A DNA stretch of 64,000 bases from Paracraurococcus lichenis (GCF_030657435.1 NZ_JAUTWS010000004.1:62001-126000); one strand, 5' to 3'. Counted from the stretch's first letter, positions 1-7,795 are shown. Numbers and translations: made by a program. Notes: generated from the letters alone by a model not told the origin.

Positions 1-255
1 CGGGGCGATGTCGGTGACCGCGATCTCGAGGTTGATCCCCCGCCCGAGCGGTGGCTCGAGCGGCGCGGTGACCCAGTCCCGGTCGGTGCCGAGCTGGTCC
101 AGCATCACCCGCGCGCCGCCCTCGCGCTCCAGGCAGGCGAAGCCCTGCTCCGGCCGGTCGTAGAGCACCGCGAAGCCGCACGGTCCGCACCAGAAGCGAA
201 GGCTGGCGGCGAGGTCCCGCACCGCAAGCTCCGGCACCAGGGCGGGGGAGCGCAT
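1..255 (-). CDS. VOC-family (bleomycin resistance/glyoxalase-like) protein, partial
   Basis: The reading frame runs from an ATG at 255 off the left edge of the window, so only the first 85 codons are seen. The N-terminus reads VPELAVRDLAASLRFW and continues with CGFAVLYDRPEQGFACLE and a GRGINLEIAV strand. This is the beta-alpha-beta-beta-beta pattern of VOC proteins annotated as bleomycin resistance proteins. Family members bind or modify small molecules, and the substrate here cannot be read from sequence. The ATG overlaps the thiE stop (TGATG), so the gene is probably translationally coupled to thiE. The C-terminal half is outside the window. Confidence 0.8.
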   Translation of the reverse strand, partial: MRSPALVPELAVRDLAASLRFWCGPCGFAVLYDRPEQGFACLEREGGARVMLDQLGTDRDWVTAPLEPPLGRGINLEIAVTDIAP

Positions 256-881
256 CAGCCGGCCGCCGCGATTGCCGCGTTCATCGCCCGCAGGCCGGCC
301 GCCGGCCCCTCCGGATGGTTCCAGACCGCGCCGACCACGGCCAGGAAATCCGCGCCGGCCTGCACCAGCGGCGCGCAATTGGCCGCGGTGATCCCGCCGA
401 TGGCGACGCAGGGGATCTCGAACATCTCCGACCACCATTCCAACAGGTCCGTGGTGGCGCGGTGCTTCGCCTCCTTGGTGCTGGTCGGGAAGAAGGCGCC
501 GAAGGCGACGTAGTCGGCCCCCATCTCGCCCGCCACCATCGCCAGGTGCCGGCTGTCATGGCAGGTAATGCCGAGGATGCGGCCCGGGAGCAGCATCCGC
601 GCCCCGGCATGGTCGCCGTCCTGCTGGCCGAGATGCGCGCCGTCGCAGCCGAGCTCGGCCGCCAGGATGGCGTCGTCGTTCAGCAGGAAGGCGACGCCGC
701 GCGCCTGGGCGATGGGCATGAGCTGCTCGACGGCGCGCTTCACCTCGTCCCGCGGCGCGTCCTTCAGCCGGAGCTGCAGGCAGGCGACGTCGCCAGCATC
801 CAGCGCCGCGGCAAGCGACTCGGAAAAACCGGGCGGGAGGACGGGCGGGGTGATGAGGTAGAGGCGGCAAGGGTCGTCCAT
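255..881 (-). CDS. thiE: thiamine phosphate synthase
   Basis: ThiE joins HMP pyrophosphate and thiazole phosphate to make thiamine monophosphate in the cytoplasm. The 208-residue length is normal for the family. Visible TIM-barrel motifs in order are QLRLKD near residue 37, LLNDD near 66, HLGQQDGD near 83, GITCHDSRH near 104, [13 protein letters not shown] near 125 and VAIGGI near 160. These line up with the pyrophosphate- and thiazole-binding loops of ThiE. The start is the ATG at 881; I see no strong ribosome binding site. No TPP riboswitch is visible upstream. The gene is followed, with a stop-start overlap, by the VOC protein. thiD lies about 22 kb away on the other strand. Confidence 0.93.
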   Translation of the reverse strand: MDDPCRLYLITPPVLPPGFSESLAAALDAGDVACLQLRLKDAPRDEVKRAVEQLMPIAQARGVAFLLNDDAILAAELGCDGAHLGQQDGDHAGARMLLPGRILGITCHDSRHLAMVAGEMGADYVAFGAFFPTSTKEAKHRATTDLLEWWSEMFEIPCVAIGGITAANCAPLVQAGADFLAVVGAVWNHPEGPAAGLRAMNAAIAAAG

Positions 882-1256
882 GCCGGCTCAGATGACGCGG
901 CGCGGGCGGTTTGGGAAGCGCCCCGCTCGGACTGCCGACCCGGCCGGCGCCAGGCGCCGGTCGGTCTCGGCCATGGGGCAGGCCCTTCAGCCGCTCAGCC
1001 GGCGCAGGCGGCGGTCCCTGGGTGACGTCCGGCGAGACGGAGGCCGCTGCGATGGCGCGCTGCACCGGGCATCGCCGGTGTCGTCGCTCCGCTAGGTCCA
1101 GGCCTGGCGGATATGCCGGATCTGGCGGCCGACGCCGGCGCGAGAGGCCTCGGCAATGAGGACCGCGGTGAGCAAGGTGCGCTCCCAGTGATTCGGGTGG
1201 CGCAGCCGGGCGGTCGGCAGGCCGAGGATCGGTTGTGACGCGGCCGGCTCCAGCGT
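882..1256 (-). other. gap with an open in-frame tail after hepT, possible gene remnant
   Basis: This 375-base stretch has no convincing complete gene. On the minus strand, directly after the hepT stop and in the same frame, 54 further sense codons run to a TAG at 1092-1094. The tail looks protein-like (for example HPNHWERTLL and RAGVGRQIRHIRQAW) but has no ATG or GTG start. It may be the end of a decayed gene or chance open frame in GC-rich DNA. I see no tRNA or riboswitch in the rest. Confidence 0.25.
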
Positions 1257-1601
1257 TCAGGCCAGCCGGCTCAGTTCCACCTCGACGGCCTCCAGCAGCC
1301 GGGGCAGGGCCCTGTGCACGGTGTCGAGTACCAGGTCATCGCGTATCGACTTGTATTCATGCCTGTAAACGTTGCCCGCCGCCGCGATCCGCGACCAGGG
1401 AATGCCGGGATGCCGGTCGCGGATGTCGGCCGCGACCCGCCGCGAGGCCTCCGAGATGATCTCCAGGCAACGCATTACCGCGTAGCGGGTGCGGGTGTCG
1501 GCTGCGAAGCCCTCGGGGGTCAGGTTGCCGAGGAAGCCCTGCGCCAGGAGGATGTTCTCCCGTATGTCGAGCAGGGCGTCGCGCGCACGATCAGAAGGCA
1601 T
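1257..1601 (-). CDS. HepT-like HEPN toxin (DUF86)
   Basis: This is a 114-residue all-helical protein of the DUF86/HepT family, which in characterised MntA-HepT systems is a HEPN toxin that attacks RNA until it is AMPylated by its partner. Family features are the N-terminal ALLDIRENILLAQGF helix, YAVMRCLEIISEASRRV, and the C-terminal motif AGNVYRHEY. The usual HEPN motif is R-N-x-x-x-H-x-Y; here a glycine stands where the arginine is expected, while N, H and Y are kept. The gene begins inside the end of the upstream nucleotidyltransferase gene (11-base overlap), so the two form one operon. Whether this copy is toxic is not shown by sequence. Confidence 0.85.
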   Translation of the reverse strand: MPSDRARDALLDIRENILLAQGFLGNLTPEGFAADTRTRYAVMRCLEIISEASRRVAADIRDRHPGIPWSRIAAAGNVYRHEYKSIRDDLVLDTVHRALPRLLEAVEVELSRLA

Positions 1602-1887
1602 GGATCAGATCGGCCAGGACATGCCCGCGCAACCTTGGCCGGAGCGATCCCCGGTCCACGACATCCACCCGGCCAGGGAAGAGGCTCGCCACCTGCTCCT
1701 GCACGCCGACATAGGCATAGATGTCGCCAGGCTGTCCCGGCGCGAACTCCACCAGGATGTCGATATCGCTCCCCGGCCCGGCCTCGCCCCGCGCGACCGA
1801 GCCGAACACGCCGGCATGCGCGATGCCCATCGCCTCCAGCTCGGGGCGATGCGCGCGCAGGGTGGCGATGACGGCCGCGACGTCCAT
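1591..1887 (-). CDS. MntA-like nucleotidyltransferase antitoxin
   Basis: This 98-residue minimal nucleotidyltransferase is the expected partner of the HepT-like gene downstream. The active-site signature GSVARGEAGPGSDID near residues 27-41 gives the GS and DxD elements that bind the nucleotide and metal; LVEF follows. In studied systems MntA uses ATP to AMPylate HepT at the tyrosine of its HEPN motif and so blocks toxicity. I chose the ATG at 1887 (MDVAAVIATLRAHRPELEAM), because upstream codons look non-homologous. Its 3' end overlaps hepT by 11 bases. The antitoxin-first order is common for this pair. Confidence 0.85.
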   Translation of the reverse strand: MDVAAVIATLRAHRPELEAMGIAHAGVFGSVARGEAGPGSDIDILVEFAPGQPGDIYAYVGVQEQVASLFPGRVDVVDRGSLRPRLRGHVLADLIHAF

Positions 1888-1988
1888 GTCGGCCGTATAC
1901 GCCAGCCGGCCCCGGAACGGTAGCGCCGGAGACGAGAATGGCCGGCACGAAGGCCGGCCATCCCGCAACCCGGGTCCGATCGGGCCGA

Positions 1989-2906
1989 TCAGGCCGGCGT
2001 CTTGTAGATCTCGATGATCGAGGAGAGGAGCTGCAGCGCCTCCTGCTTCGGCCGCTGGAAGGCGTTGCGGCCCATGATGGAGCCGTTGCCGCCGCCGGCA
2101 TGGATCGCCTTCACCTCGTTGAGGATGTCGTCCATCCCCTTGGCCTCGCCGCCCGAGAAGACCACCAGGCGACGGCCGCCGAAGCAGGCATTGACGATGT
2201 GCTTGAAGCGGGCCGCGGCGTCGTTCTCGACCGGGTTCTTCTCGTAGGTCTTCTTCGCCGCATCCAGCGAGATGGCGGCCGTCGGCGGCTTCACCTTGAT
2301 GATGTGGGCGCCGATCAGCGCCGCCATGTGCGCGGCATAGGCGCAGATGTCGAGCGCGGTCTCGCCCACCTTGTCCAGCATCGGGCCGCGCGGGTAGCTC
2401 CAGACCACCACGGCGAGGCCGACCGCCTTCGCCTCGGCGGCCAGCTCGCGCAGCTCCTCCATCATCTCGAACTGGTACTCGGAGCCCGGATAGATGGTGA
2501 AGCCGATGGCCGAGCAGCCGAGCCGCAGCGCATCCTGCACGGTCGCCGTCACCGCCTGGTCCTTGGTGGTGGACAGGCTGTTCGAGGAGTTGACCTTCAG
2601 GATGGTCGGGATGCAGCCGGCATAGGTCGCGGCCGCGGCCTCGATCATGCCGAGCGGCGCGGCATAGGCATTCAGCCCGGCCTCGAGCGCCAGCTCGAAC
2701 ATGTAGCGCGGGTCGTAGCCGGCCGGGTTCGGCGCGAAGCTGCGGGCCGGGCCGTGCTCGAAGCCCTGGTCCACCGGCAGGATCACCATGCGGCCCGTCC
2801 CGCCCAGCTTCCCTTCCATCAGGATGCGGGCGAGGTTCGCCTTGGTGCCGGGATTGTCGCTCTCGTACCAGGAGAGGATCTCTTTCACCTTCGGCGTGAG
2901 CTGCAT
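1989..2906 (-). CDS. fbaB: class I fructose-bisphosphate aldolase (DhnA/FbaB type)
   Basis: This enzyme cleaves fructose 1,6-bisphosphate to dihydroxyacetone phosphate and glyceraldehyde 3-phosphate through a lysine Schiff base, without metal. The 305-residue chain has the DeoC/FbaB barrel motifs: ILPVDQGFEHGP near residue 42, ILKVNSSNSL near 105, VVVWSYPRGP near 162, HIIKVKPP near 195 carrying the likely Schiff-base lysine, and VVFSGGEAKG near 240, followed by GGNGSIMGRNAFQR for phosphate binding. The start is the ATG at 2906 (MQLTPKVKEILSWY). A longer open frame upstream has no matching residues. The gene is followed, after about 100 bases, by the mntA start region. Confidence 0.92.
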   Translation of the reverse strand: MQLTPKVKEILSWYESDNPGTKANLARILMEGKLGGTGRMVILPVDQGFEHGPARSFAPNPAGYDPRYMFELALEAGLNAYAAPLGMIEAAAATYAGCIPTILKVNSSNSLSTTKDQAVTATVQDALRLGCSAIGFTIYPGSEYQFEMMEELRELAAEAKAVGLAVVVWSYPRGPMLDKVGETALDICAYAAHMAALIGAHIIKVKPPTAAISLDAAKKTYEKNPVENDAAARFKHIVNACFGGRRLVVFSGGEAKGMDDILNEVKAIHAGGGNGSIMGRNAFQRPKQEALQLLSSIIEIYKTPA

Positions 2907-2967
2907 GGCGTGTGCCCTTTCCTTGGCGCGTCTGGTCGGCGCGATGTAGCGCGGGGTTGCGGGGCTG

Positions 2968-3441
2968 TCACCCGGCGGCGGCCAGCCAGGCCACAACCTT
3001 TGCGCGCGCACCGGGCTTGGCAAGGTCAAGTGGCCCGAGGTCGAGCGAGGGCGGGCGCGCCGGCCGGACGCGCGCGCCGATCTCCGCCGCGGCGCCGGCG
3101 ACCTGGCCGAATCCGGGGCAGGCGGGGTCGAGCACGACCTCCCGCAGCCCGGCCCGGAGCGCCGCCAGGGCCTGCCCCGGCGCATCGACGCAATCGAGCA
3201 CGGCAATGTGCAGGATCCCCGGATGCGCGGTCCGCGCCGAGGCGACGACGGCAAGGAACCAGGCCGGGCCGAGATAACCGGCGGCACCGGGCGCGGACAG
3301 CAGCAGCACGCCGCGCGGCCCGGCCAGCGAGAGCGCGACCCGCGCCCCCGCTGCGTCATGCACCGTCACCGCCGGCGGATCCTCTGCCGCCGGCGTGTCC
3401 GCTGTCGCTGCGCGCTGGCGTTGACCCGTCCTGATGGCCAT
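2968..3441 (-). CDS. hypothetical protein upstream of fbaB
   Basis: I do not recognise this 157-residue protein. It is alanine-, leucine- and glycine-rich, with alternating short strands and helices (RGVLLLSAPGAAGYLG, GILHIAVLDCVDAP, LREVVLDPACPGFG) that suggest a small alpha/beta fold. No signal peptide or clear membrane segment is seen. It lies 61 bases upstream of fbaB on the same strand and is divergent from the zapA operon, so the space between 3442 and 3509 probably holds promoters for both directions. Two cysteines (in VLDCVD and DPACPG) are the only obvious reactive residues. Confidence 0.6.
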   Translation of the reverse strand: MAIRTGQRQRAATADTPAAEDPPAVTVHDAAGARVALSLAGPRGVLLLSAPGAAGYLGPAWFLAVVASARTAHPGILHIAVLDCVDAPGQALAALRAGLREVVLDPACPGFGQVAGAAAEIGARVRPARPPSLDLGPLDLAKPGARAKVVAWLAAAG

Positions 3442-3509
3442 GCCAAGGCTTGCAGCACACCGGGAATCCCGCGTCCAGCGCGGCCGGCGGCGGCAATTTC
3501 AGGATCGGC

Positions 3510-3737
3510 ATGAGCGACGCGGCGAAGGACCCGGTGGCGTTGGCGGCGGCTCGGCTGGAGAGCGCCGTCGAGATGCTGGTGACCGTGCTGAGCCGCCCGC
3601 GCCCGGCACCGGCGGAGGCCGACATGGTCCCGCGGGCCGAGGTCGCCGCCATGGCGGAGCGCCTGGACGCCACCATCGCCCGCCTGCGCGTGGCGCTGGC
3701 CGAGGAATTGCGGTCCGGCGAGCGGGAAGGGGAGTAG
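3510..3737 (+). CDS. small coiled-coil protein upstream of zapA
   Basis: This 75-residue charged protein is predicted as helix, with heptad-like leucine/alanine spacing (LAAARLESAVEMLVTVL, then EVAAMAERLDATIARLRVAL). It is three bases upstream of zapA and surely shares its transcript. Small coiled-coil proteins at this spot are common in alphaproteobacteria, and a role in cell division would fit, but no function can be read from the sequence. The start chosen is the ATG at 3510; an in-frame ATG at 3450 would add 20 residues without helical character. Confidence 0.7.
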   Translation: MSDAAKDPVALAAARLESAVEMLVTVLSRPRPAPAEADMVPRAEVAAMAERLDATIARLRVALAEELRSGEREGE

Positions 3738-3740
3738 GGC

Positions 3741-4073
3741 GTGGGTCAGGTCACCGTCCGGGTCAATGGCTATCAGCACACCATCGGTTGCAAGGATGGC
3801 GAGGAGCAGCACGTCCTCGACCTGGTCCAGCAGATCGAGGAGAAGGTGCGGCTGATCCGCGCCATGGGCGGCCAGTTCTCCGAATCGCGCATGCTGCTGC
3901 ACGTGGCCCTGCTGCTGGCCGACGAGGGCGGCGACCTGCGGACGGAGTTGCAGCGGGCGCGCGCCGGGGTCGCGCCGCCGCCGGCGGCCCAGCCCGATCC
4001 GCAACTCGCCGACCGCCTGGCCCGCATCGCCGAGCGGATCGAGGGGCTCGCCCAATCGCTCGACAAGAGCTGA
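3741..4073 (+). CDS. zapA: cell division protein ZapA
   Basis: ZapA binds FtsZ and promotes bundling of the Z ring at midcell. The 110-residue protein has the typical N-terminal beta strand (GQVTVRVNGYQHTIGC), the conserved acidic segment EEQHVLDLVQQIEEKV, and a helix with FSESRMLLHVALLLADE before a C-terminal coiled coil. It starts with GTG at 3741, right after the small coiled-coil gene. The downstream neighbours, 6S RNA and fau, form the order zapA-ssrS-fau that is conserved across many proteobacteria and supports the call. Confidence 0.9.
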   Translation: MGQVTVRVNGYQHTIGCKDGEEQHVLDLVQQIEEKVRLIRAMGGQFSESRMLLHVALLLADEGGDLRTELQRARAGVAPPPAAQPDPQLADRLARIAERIEGLAQSLDKS

Positions 4074-4174
4074 GCGGCGGGTCCGGCCCGGGCGCCCATG
4101 CACCGCCGGAAAACTGCGGGTCTTTCCGGCGGCGCGGGTGGTCTTGGTCCGCCCAGGCGCCTATATCCTCGGGG

Positions 4175-4335
4175 CGGGGCTGCCCGGTGCGTCAGGTAAT
4201 TCATCCCCGGGGCCAATAAGCATCCTCCGGGAGCTGGCTCTGTCCGGATCGTGGTCCGGGTATCTGGTGCCCACCTGCTCTAGCAGGCCTTGGGAGGGTG
4301 AGACGCCAACGGCCATGGTGGCTCCGCACAATTCC
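4175..4335 (+). ncRNA. ssrS: 6S RNA (approximate ends)
   Basis: The 295-base gap between zapA and fau is the classic site of 6S RNA, which binds the sigma70 RNA polymerase holoenzyme and mimics an open promoter. A TATATC-like -10 element lies at 4162-4167, which would start transcription near 4175. The region is rich in pairing segments: GTGCG at 4187 can close on CGCAC at 4325; CCTGC and GCAGG at 4274-4287 form a hairpin with a TCTA loop; and CCCACC with GGGAGGGTG flank it. The ends are my estimate. Position and foldability support the call; I did not compute a covariance score. Confidence 0.7.
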
Positions 4336-4368
4336 TCTTCCCCCTATTGCGACGTCCTCCTGCGGGAG

Positions 4369-4905
4369 ATGAAGGCCGAGGCGCGCCGCGCCGCCCTCGC
4401 CCGGCGGGAGGGCTGCGACCCCGCGCTCGGCGCGCGCCTCGCGGAGCATGTCCTGCGGGACGCGCCGCCGCCCGAAGGCGCGGCGGTCGCCGGCTTCTGG
4501 CCCATGGGGCAGGAGATCGACATCCGCCCGCTGCTGCTGGCCCTGGCCGACCGCGGCCATCCCATCCTCCTGCCGGTCACGCCGAAGCGGGGCCTGCCGC
4601 TCCTCTTCCGCCGCTGGCGGCCGGGGGAGGAGCTGGCGCGCGGGCCGATGGGCACGCGCCACCCGGCTGCCGGCGAGGCGCTTCGGCCGGACTGGCTGCT
4701 GGTGCCGCTGCTCGCCTTCGACCGGGCGGGCCGCCGCCTGGGCTATGGCGCCGGCTATTACGACCGGACCCTCGCCGGCCTGCCCGGTGCCGCCACGATC
4801 GGCTGCGCCTATGCCTGCCAGGAGGTGCCGGAGGTCCCGGCCGGGCCGGATGACCGGAGCCTCGACGCGATCGCCACCGAGGCGGGCATCATCCGCACGG
4901 GCTGA
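4369..4905 (+). CDS. fau: 5-formyltetrahydrofolate cyclo-ligase
   Basis: The enzyme converts 5-formyltetrahydrofolate to 5,10-methenyltetrahydrofolate using ATP. The 178-residue chain starts with the basic helix MKAEARRAALARREG. It has VAGFWPMGQEIDIRPL near residue 40, an RRWRPGEEL segment, the central LLVPLLAFDRAGRRLGYGAGYYDRTL signature near residue 108 (split here in speech as LVPLLAFD then RLGYGAGYYDR), and a final IATEAGII. The ATG at 4369 is preceded immediately by GGGAG, too close to be a normal ribosome binding site. An alternative ATG at 4315 lies inside the presumed 6S RNA. The gene follows ssrS as in other proteobacteria. Confidence 0.9.
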   Translation: MKAEARRAALARREGCDPALGARLAEHVLRDAPPPEGAAVAGFWPMGQEIDIRPLLLALADRGHPILLPVTPKRGLPLLFRRWRPGEELARGPMGTRHPAAGEALRPDWLLVPLLAFDRAGRRLGYGAGYYDRTLAGLPGAATIGCAYACQEVPEVPAGPDDRSLDAIATEAGIIRTG

Positions 4906-5071
4906 GCCGCCGCGGCGCGGCGGCGGCATGGACCTGGCGGGACCGCCCCTCTACAACCCTAGGGCCGGGGCGTTCGACGCCTGCCGCATTGCGGAGCGCG
5001 CCGCGCGCGGGCGCCGCGGCATCCCGAAGGGCGAGCCCCGCTGACCCTCGGCGGGCGGTGGAGCGAGCGGA

Positions 5072-5902
5072 TTGCGGATTCTCTTTCTGGGCGATGTGGT
5101 GGGCCGTGCCGGGCGCGATGCGGTCACCGGGCGGCTCCCGGGGCTGAAATCGGCGCTGCAGGCCGACCTGGTGGTGGTGAACGGCGAGAATGCCAGCCAC
5201 GGCTTCGGCCTCGCCCCCGACATGGCGCGCGCCTTCCTCGCCGCCGGGGCGGATGTGATCACCCTCGGCAACCATGCCTGGGACCGCAAGGAGATCATCC
5301 CCTTCCTCGAGCAGGAGCCGCGGGTCATCCGCCCGGCCAATTTCCCGCCCGGCACGCCCGGCCGCGGCGCCGCGGTGGTCGAGGTCGCGGGCGGCCGCCG
5401 GGCGCTGGTCATGAACGTCATGGGCCGGCTCTTCATGGACCCGCTGGACGATCCCTTCCGCGCCGTCCAGGCGGAGGTGCAGAAGCACCGCATGGGCACG
5501 GGCGGCACCATCCAGGCGGCGGTGATCGACGTGCATGCCGAGGCGAGTTCCGAGAAGGCCGCCTTCGGCCACAGCTTCGACGGCCTGGTCAGCCTGGTGG
5601 TCGGCACCCATACCCATGCGCCGACGGCCGACCACCAGATCCTGGCCGGCGGCACGGCCTATATGACCGATGCCGGCATGTGCGGCGACTATGACAGCGT
5701 GATCGGCATGCAGAAGGGCGCCGCGGCGCTGCGCTTCTGGCGCAAGATGCCGGGCGAGAAGCTGGCGCCGGCCGAGGGGCAGGCGACGCTCTGCGGCATC
5801 TTCGTCGAGACCGACGACGCGACCGGCCTCGCCACGCGGGTCGAGCCGGTGCGGCAGGGCGGGCGGCTGTCGCAGGCGCTGCCTGTCGTGCCGGCGGCAT
5901 GA
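5072..5902 (+). CDS. ymdB: YmdB-family metallophosphoesterase
   Basis: This is a 276-residue calcineurin-like phosphoesterase of the TIGR00282/YmdB family, whose studied members hydrolyse 2',3'-cyclic nucleotides using two metal ions. Conserved elements are LFLGDVVGRAGRDAV at the N-terminus (metal Asp), VVNGENASHGFGL near 32, DVITLGNHAWDRKEI near 66 (metal Asn and His), VIDVHAEASSEK near 152 and LVVGTHTHAPTADHQIL near 175. The translation start is a TTG at 5072, with GGAG about nine bases upstream. The final 20 residues are variable. It follows fau by 166 bases on the same strand. Confidence 0.88.
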   Translation: MRILFLGDVVGRAGRDAVTGRLPGLKSALQADLVVVNGENASHGFGLAPDMARAFLAAGADVITLGNHAWDRKEIIPFLEQEPRVIRPANFPPGTPGRGAAVVEVAGGRRALVMNVMGRLFMDPLDDPFRAVQAEVQKHRMGTGGTIQAAVIDVHAEASSEKAAFGHSFDGLVSLVVGTHTHAPTADHQILAGGTAYMTDAGMCGDYDSVIGMQKGAAALRFWRKMPGEKLAPAEGQATLCGIFVETDDATGLATRVEPVRQGGRLSQALPVVPAA

Positions 5903-5931
5903 CGGTTCGCTCGCACAACCAATGAGCAATC

Positions 5932-5960
5932 CTTGACAGTTTCCTGCAATCAAGCGTTTT
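5932..5960 (+). promoter_or_regulatory. possible promoter
   Basis: A perfect TTGACA hexamer lies at 5933-5938 in a locally A/T-richer stretch between ymdB and a small open frame. About 17 bases downstream the sequence is a T-run rather than a clear TATAAT-like -10, so the call is weak. If real, it would drive the small gene at 6022. Confidence 0.3.
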
Positions 5961-6021
5961 TCATCGCACCTGGGCCGCGTTCTTCGGCACACTCCCATCT
6001 CGCAGAGCGGGGAGAAGGCCC

Positions 6022-6243
6022 ATGGATCGCCTTGGTCACCGGCCTTTCGTGCCGGGTGCCTCCGTGCTGGGTGGCGCGGCCTGCGGGCTGAGCTACGAGG
6101 GCCTCCTCCGCGACGCGATGGCCGAGGAGGAGCGCGACCGCCGCCGGGAGGCCGGGCGCAGCCGGGCGCTTCCCCGCCCGCCCGTGGCGGCGCAGCGGCC
6201 GGAGGCGGACCGGTCCGAGCAGTCGCGGGTCGCCGGGCGCTGA
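6022..6243 (+). CDS. small basic hypothetical protein
   Basis: This 73-residue open frame has a good ribosome binding site (GGGGAGAAGG) seven to eight bases before its ATG. The product is arginine-rich and has the segment GGAACGLSYEGLLRDAMAEE followed by a charged tail. I do not recognise a family. Support comes only from the ribosome binding site, a TTGACA upstream and the lack of any competing gene. It could be spurious, as GC-rich DNA gives many such frames. Confidence 0.4.
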   Translation: MDRLGHRPFVPGASVLGGAACGLSYEGLLRDAMAEEERDRRREAGRSRALPRPPVAAQRPEADRSEQSRVAGR

Positions 6244-6267
6244 AGGCCGCGCCGGTGCGGCCCGCGC

Positions 6268-6305
6268 GTCAGTACCCCGCGTGTCAGTACCCCGGGCGTC
6301 AGTAC
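6268..6305. repeat. 15-bp tandem triplication of the gene end
   Basis: The octamer GTCAGTAC occurs at 6268-6275, 6283-6290 and 6298-6305, an exact 15-base period, with CCCCG following the first two copies. On the minus strand each copy carries GTACTGA, so the flavoprotein gene has its stop and two further in-frame stops behind it. The period is five codons, so the frame is kept. Confidence 0.85.
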
Positions 6306-6928
6306 ATCGTGTCGCGCAGCCGCTGCGGCGCCTCGGCGTCGTAGCTCGCCGGCTCGACCAAGCCACCGGTATGGGCGGCCAGCAGCTCGCCCATGCTCGG
6401 CGCGGCGGCCGGCCGCGCCCGCTCGCCCCAGAGCTTCGAGCGCATGATGGACTTGGCGCATTGCATGTAGATCTCGCCGACCGTCACCAGCACGACCGTC
6501 GCCGGCTCCTTGCCCTGCACCGCGAAGCGGGCGCGGAGGGCGGGGTCGGCGGTGATCCGGGCGGTGCCGTTCACCCGCAGCGCCTCCCCCACGCCGGGCA
6601 CCAGGAAGAGCAGCGCGACGGCCGGGTTGGCGATGATGTCGCGCAGCGCGTCCAGGCGGTTGTTGCCGCGCCGGTCCGGCAGGGCGAGGGTCGCCTCGTC
6701 CAGCGCGGCGACGAAGCCGGGCGCGTCGCCGCGCGGGGTGGCATGGACGCCCTGCGGCCCGACGGTCGCCAGGATGGCGAAGGGGGAAGCGGCGATGAAG
6801 GCGAGCGTCCTCGGCTCCAGCCGGTGCGTCACCTTCTTCAGCACCAGCTCCCGTGGCGGGTCGTAGATCCCGGCGAGCTGGTCCAGGGTGGTGACGGCGA
6901 AGGGATCGGCGGGGCTGAGGCTGTCCAT
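6299..6928 (-). CDS. PPOX-type flavoprotein, MSMEG_1061-like
   Basis: This 209-residue member of the pyridoxamine 5'-phosphate oxidase-like split-barrel family probably binds FMN. Seen motifs are an early YDPPRELVLKKVTHRL segment, FIAASPFAILATVGPQGVHATPRGDAPGF forming the first barrel strands (ILATVGPQG then HATPRGDAPGF), LALPDRRGNNRLDALRDI, VALLFLVPGVGEALRVNGTA (FLVPGVGEALRVNG), and a C-terminal EIYMQCAKSIMRSKLW. These match the subgroup that includes mycobacterial MSMEG_1061-type proteins. I start it at the ATG at 6928 (MDSLSPADPF), since 15 upstream codons are glycine- and proline-rich. Its stop codon is part of a tandem triplication. Substrate unknown. Confidence 0.82.
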   Translation of the reverse strand: MDSLSPADPFAVTTLDQLAGIYDPPRELVLKKVTHRLEPRTLAFIAASPFAILATVGPQGVHATPRGDAPGFVAALDEATLALPDRRGNNRLDALRDIIANPAVALLFLVPGVGEALRVNGTARITADPALRARFAVQGKEPATVVLVTVGEIYMQCAKSIMRSKLWGERARPAAAPSMGELLAAHTGGLVEPASYDAEAPQRLRDTMY

Positions 6929-7045
6929 GGAACCGAAGCCTGGACCGGCCCGGCCCGGCCCCGCAAGCCCCATGGTGGCGCCCGTCGCCCCGCGCCGCTA
7001 TAAGCCCTTCCTCAACCGCAATCTGAAGACTCCGGAGCGCAGGCG

Positions 7046-7795
7046 ATGGCGGGCCACTCGCACGCCAAGAACATCATGCACCGCAAGGCGGCTCAGGGCG
7101 CGAAGAAGGCCCAGGCCTTCGCCAAGCTGATCCGCGAGATCACGGTCTCCGCCAAGTCGGGCATGCCCGACCCGGCCATGAACCCGCGCCTTCGCGCGGC
7201 GATCAAGGCGGCGCTGACCGCCAACATGACCCGCGACACCATCGACCGCGCCATCAAGCGCGCGGCGCAGGGCGCCCAGGGCGAGGACTACCAGGAGGTC
7301 CGCTACGAGGGCTACGGGCCCTTTGGCGTCGCCATCATCGTCGAGGCGCTGACCGACAACCGCAACCGCACCGCGGGCGACATCCGCAGCGCCTTCGCCA
7401 AGGCCGGGGGCGCGCTCGGCGAGACCAACAGCGTCTCCTTCCAGTTCGAGCGGAAGGGCGTGATCTGGTTCCCCGGCCTCGCCGACAAGGCGGACGAGAT
7501 GCTGGAGGCGGCGATCGAGGCCGGCGCGCTGGACGTCGAATCGGACGAGGACGGCCACGAGGTCACCTGCGCGCCGGAGGACTTCTTCGCCGTCCGCGAC
7601 GCGATGGAGGCGAAGTTCGGCAGCCCCGAGAGCGCCAGGATCGAATGGGTGCCGAATGTCCGCATCGACCTCGACGAGGAGAAGGCGCGCGACATCCTGA
7701 AGCTGCTCGACCGGCTGGACGAGAGCGACGACGTGCAGAACGTCTATGCCAATTTCGAGGTCTCGGAGGCCGTGTCGCAGCGGCTCTCCGCCTGA
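7046..7795 (+). CDS. yebC: YebC/PmpR-family regulator or translation factor
   Basis: The 249-residue protein has the full TACO1/YebC signature: [17 protein letters not shown] at the N-terminus, a lysine-rich helix, [12 protein letters not shown] near residue 64, [16 protein letters not shown] near 85 and [16 protein letters not shown] near 106, GVIWF near 141, and a C-terminal [16 protein letters not shown]. The family is annotated as DNA-binding transcriptional regulators; recent work assigns some members a role in translating difficult proline stretches. It stands directly upstream of ruvC, the usual place in many bacteria. In this window the polyproline-rich TolA is an obvious possible client, which is inference. 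Confidence 0.95.
   Translation: MAGHSHAKNIMHRKAAQGAKKAQAFAKLIREITVSAKSGMPDPAMNPRLRAAIKAALTANMTRDTIDRAIKRAAQGAQGEDYQEVRYEGYGPFGVAIIVEALTDNRNRTAGDIRSAFAKAGGALGETNSVSFQFERKGVIWFPGLADKADEMLEAAIEAGALDVESDEDGHEVTCAPEDFFAVRDAMEAKFGSPESARIEWVPNVRIDLDEEKARDILKLLDRLDESDDVQNVYANFEVSEAVSQRLSA

Noticed and set aside
882..1000. TPP riboswitch upstream of thiE
   Set aside because: No CTGAGA-type core or matching three-way pairing is visible here or upstream of thiD.
4929..5044. A small gene between fau and ymdB
   Set aside because: Open frames there lack a ribosome binding site and protein-like composition; the GC palindrome after fau is more likely a terminator.
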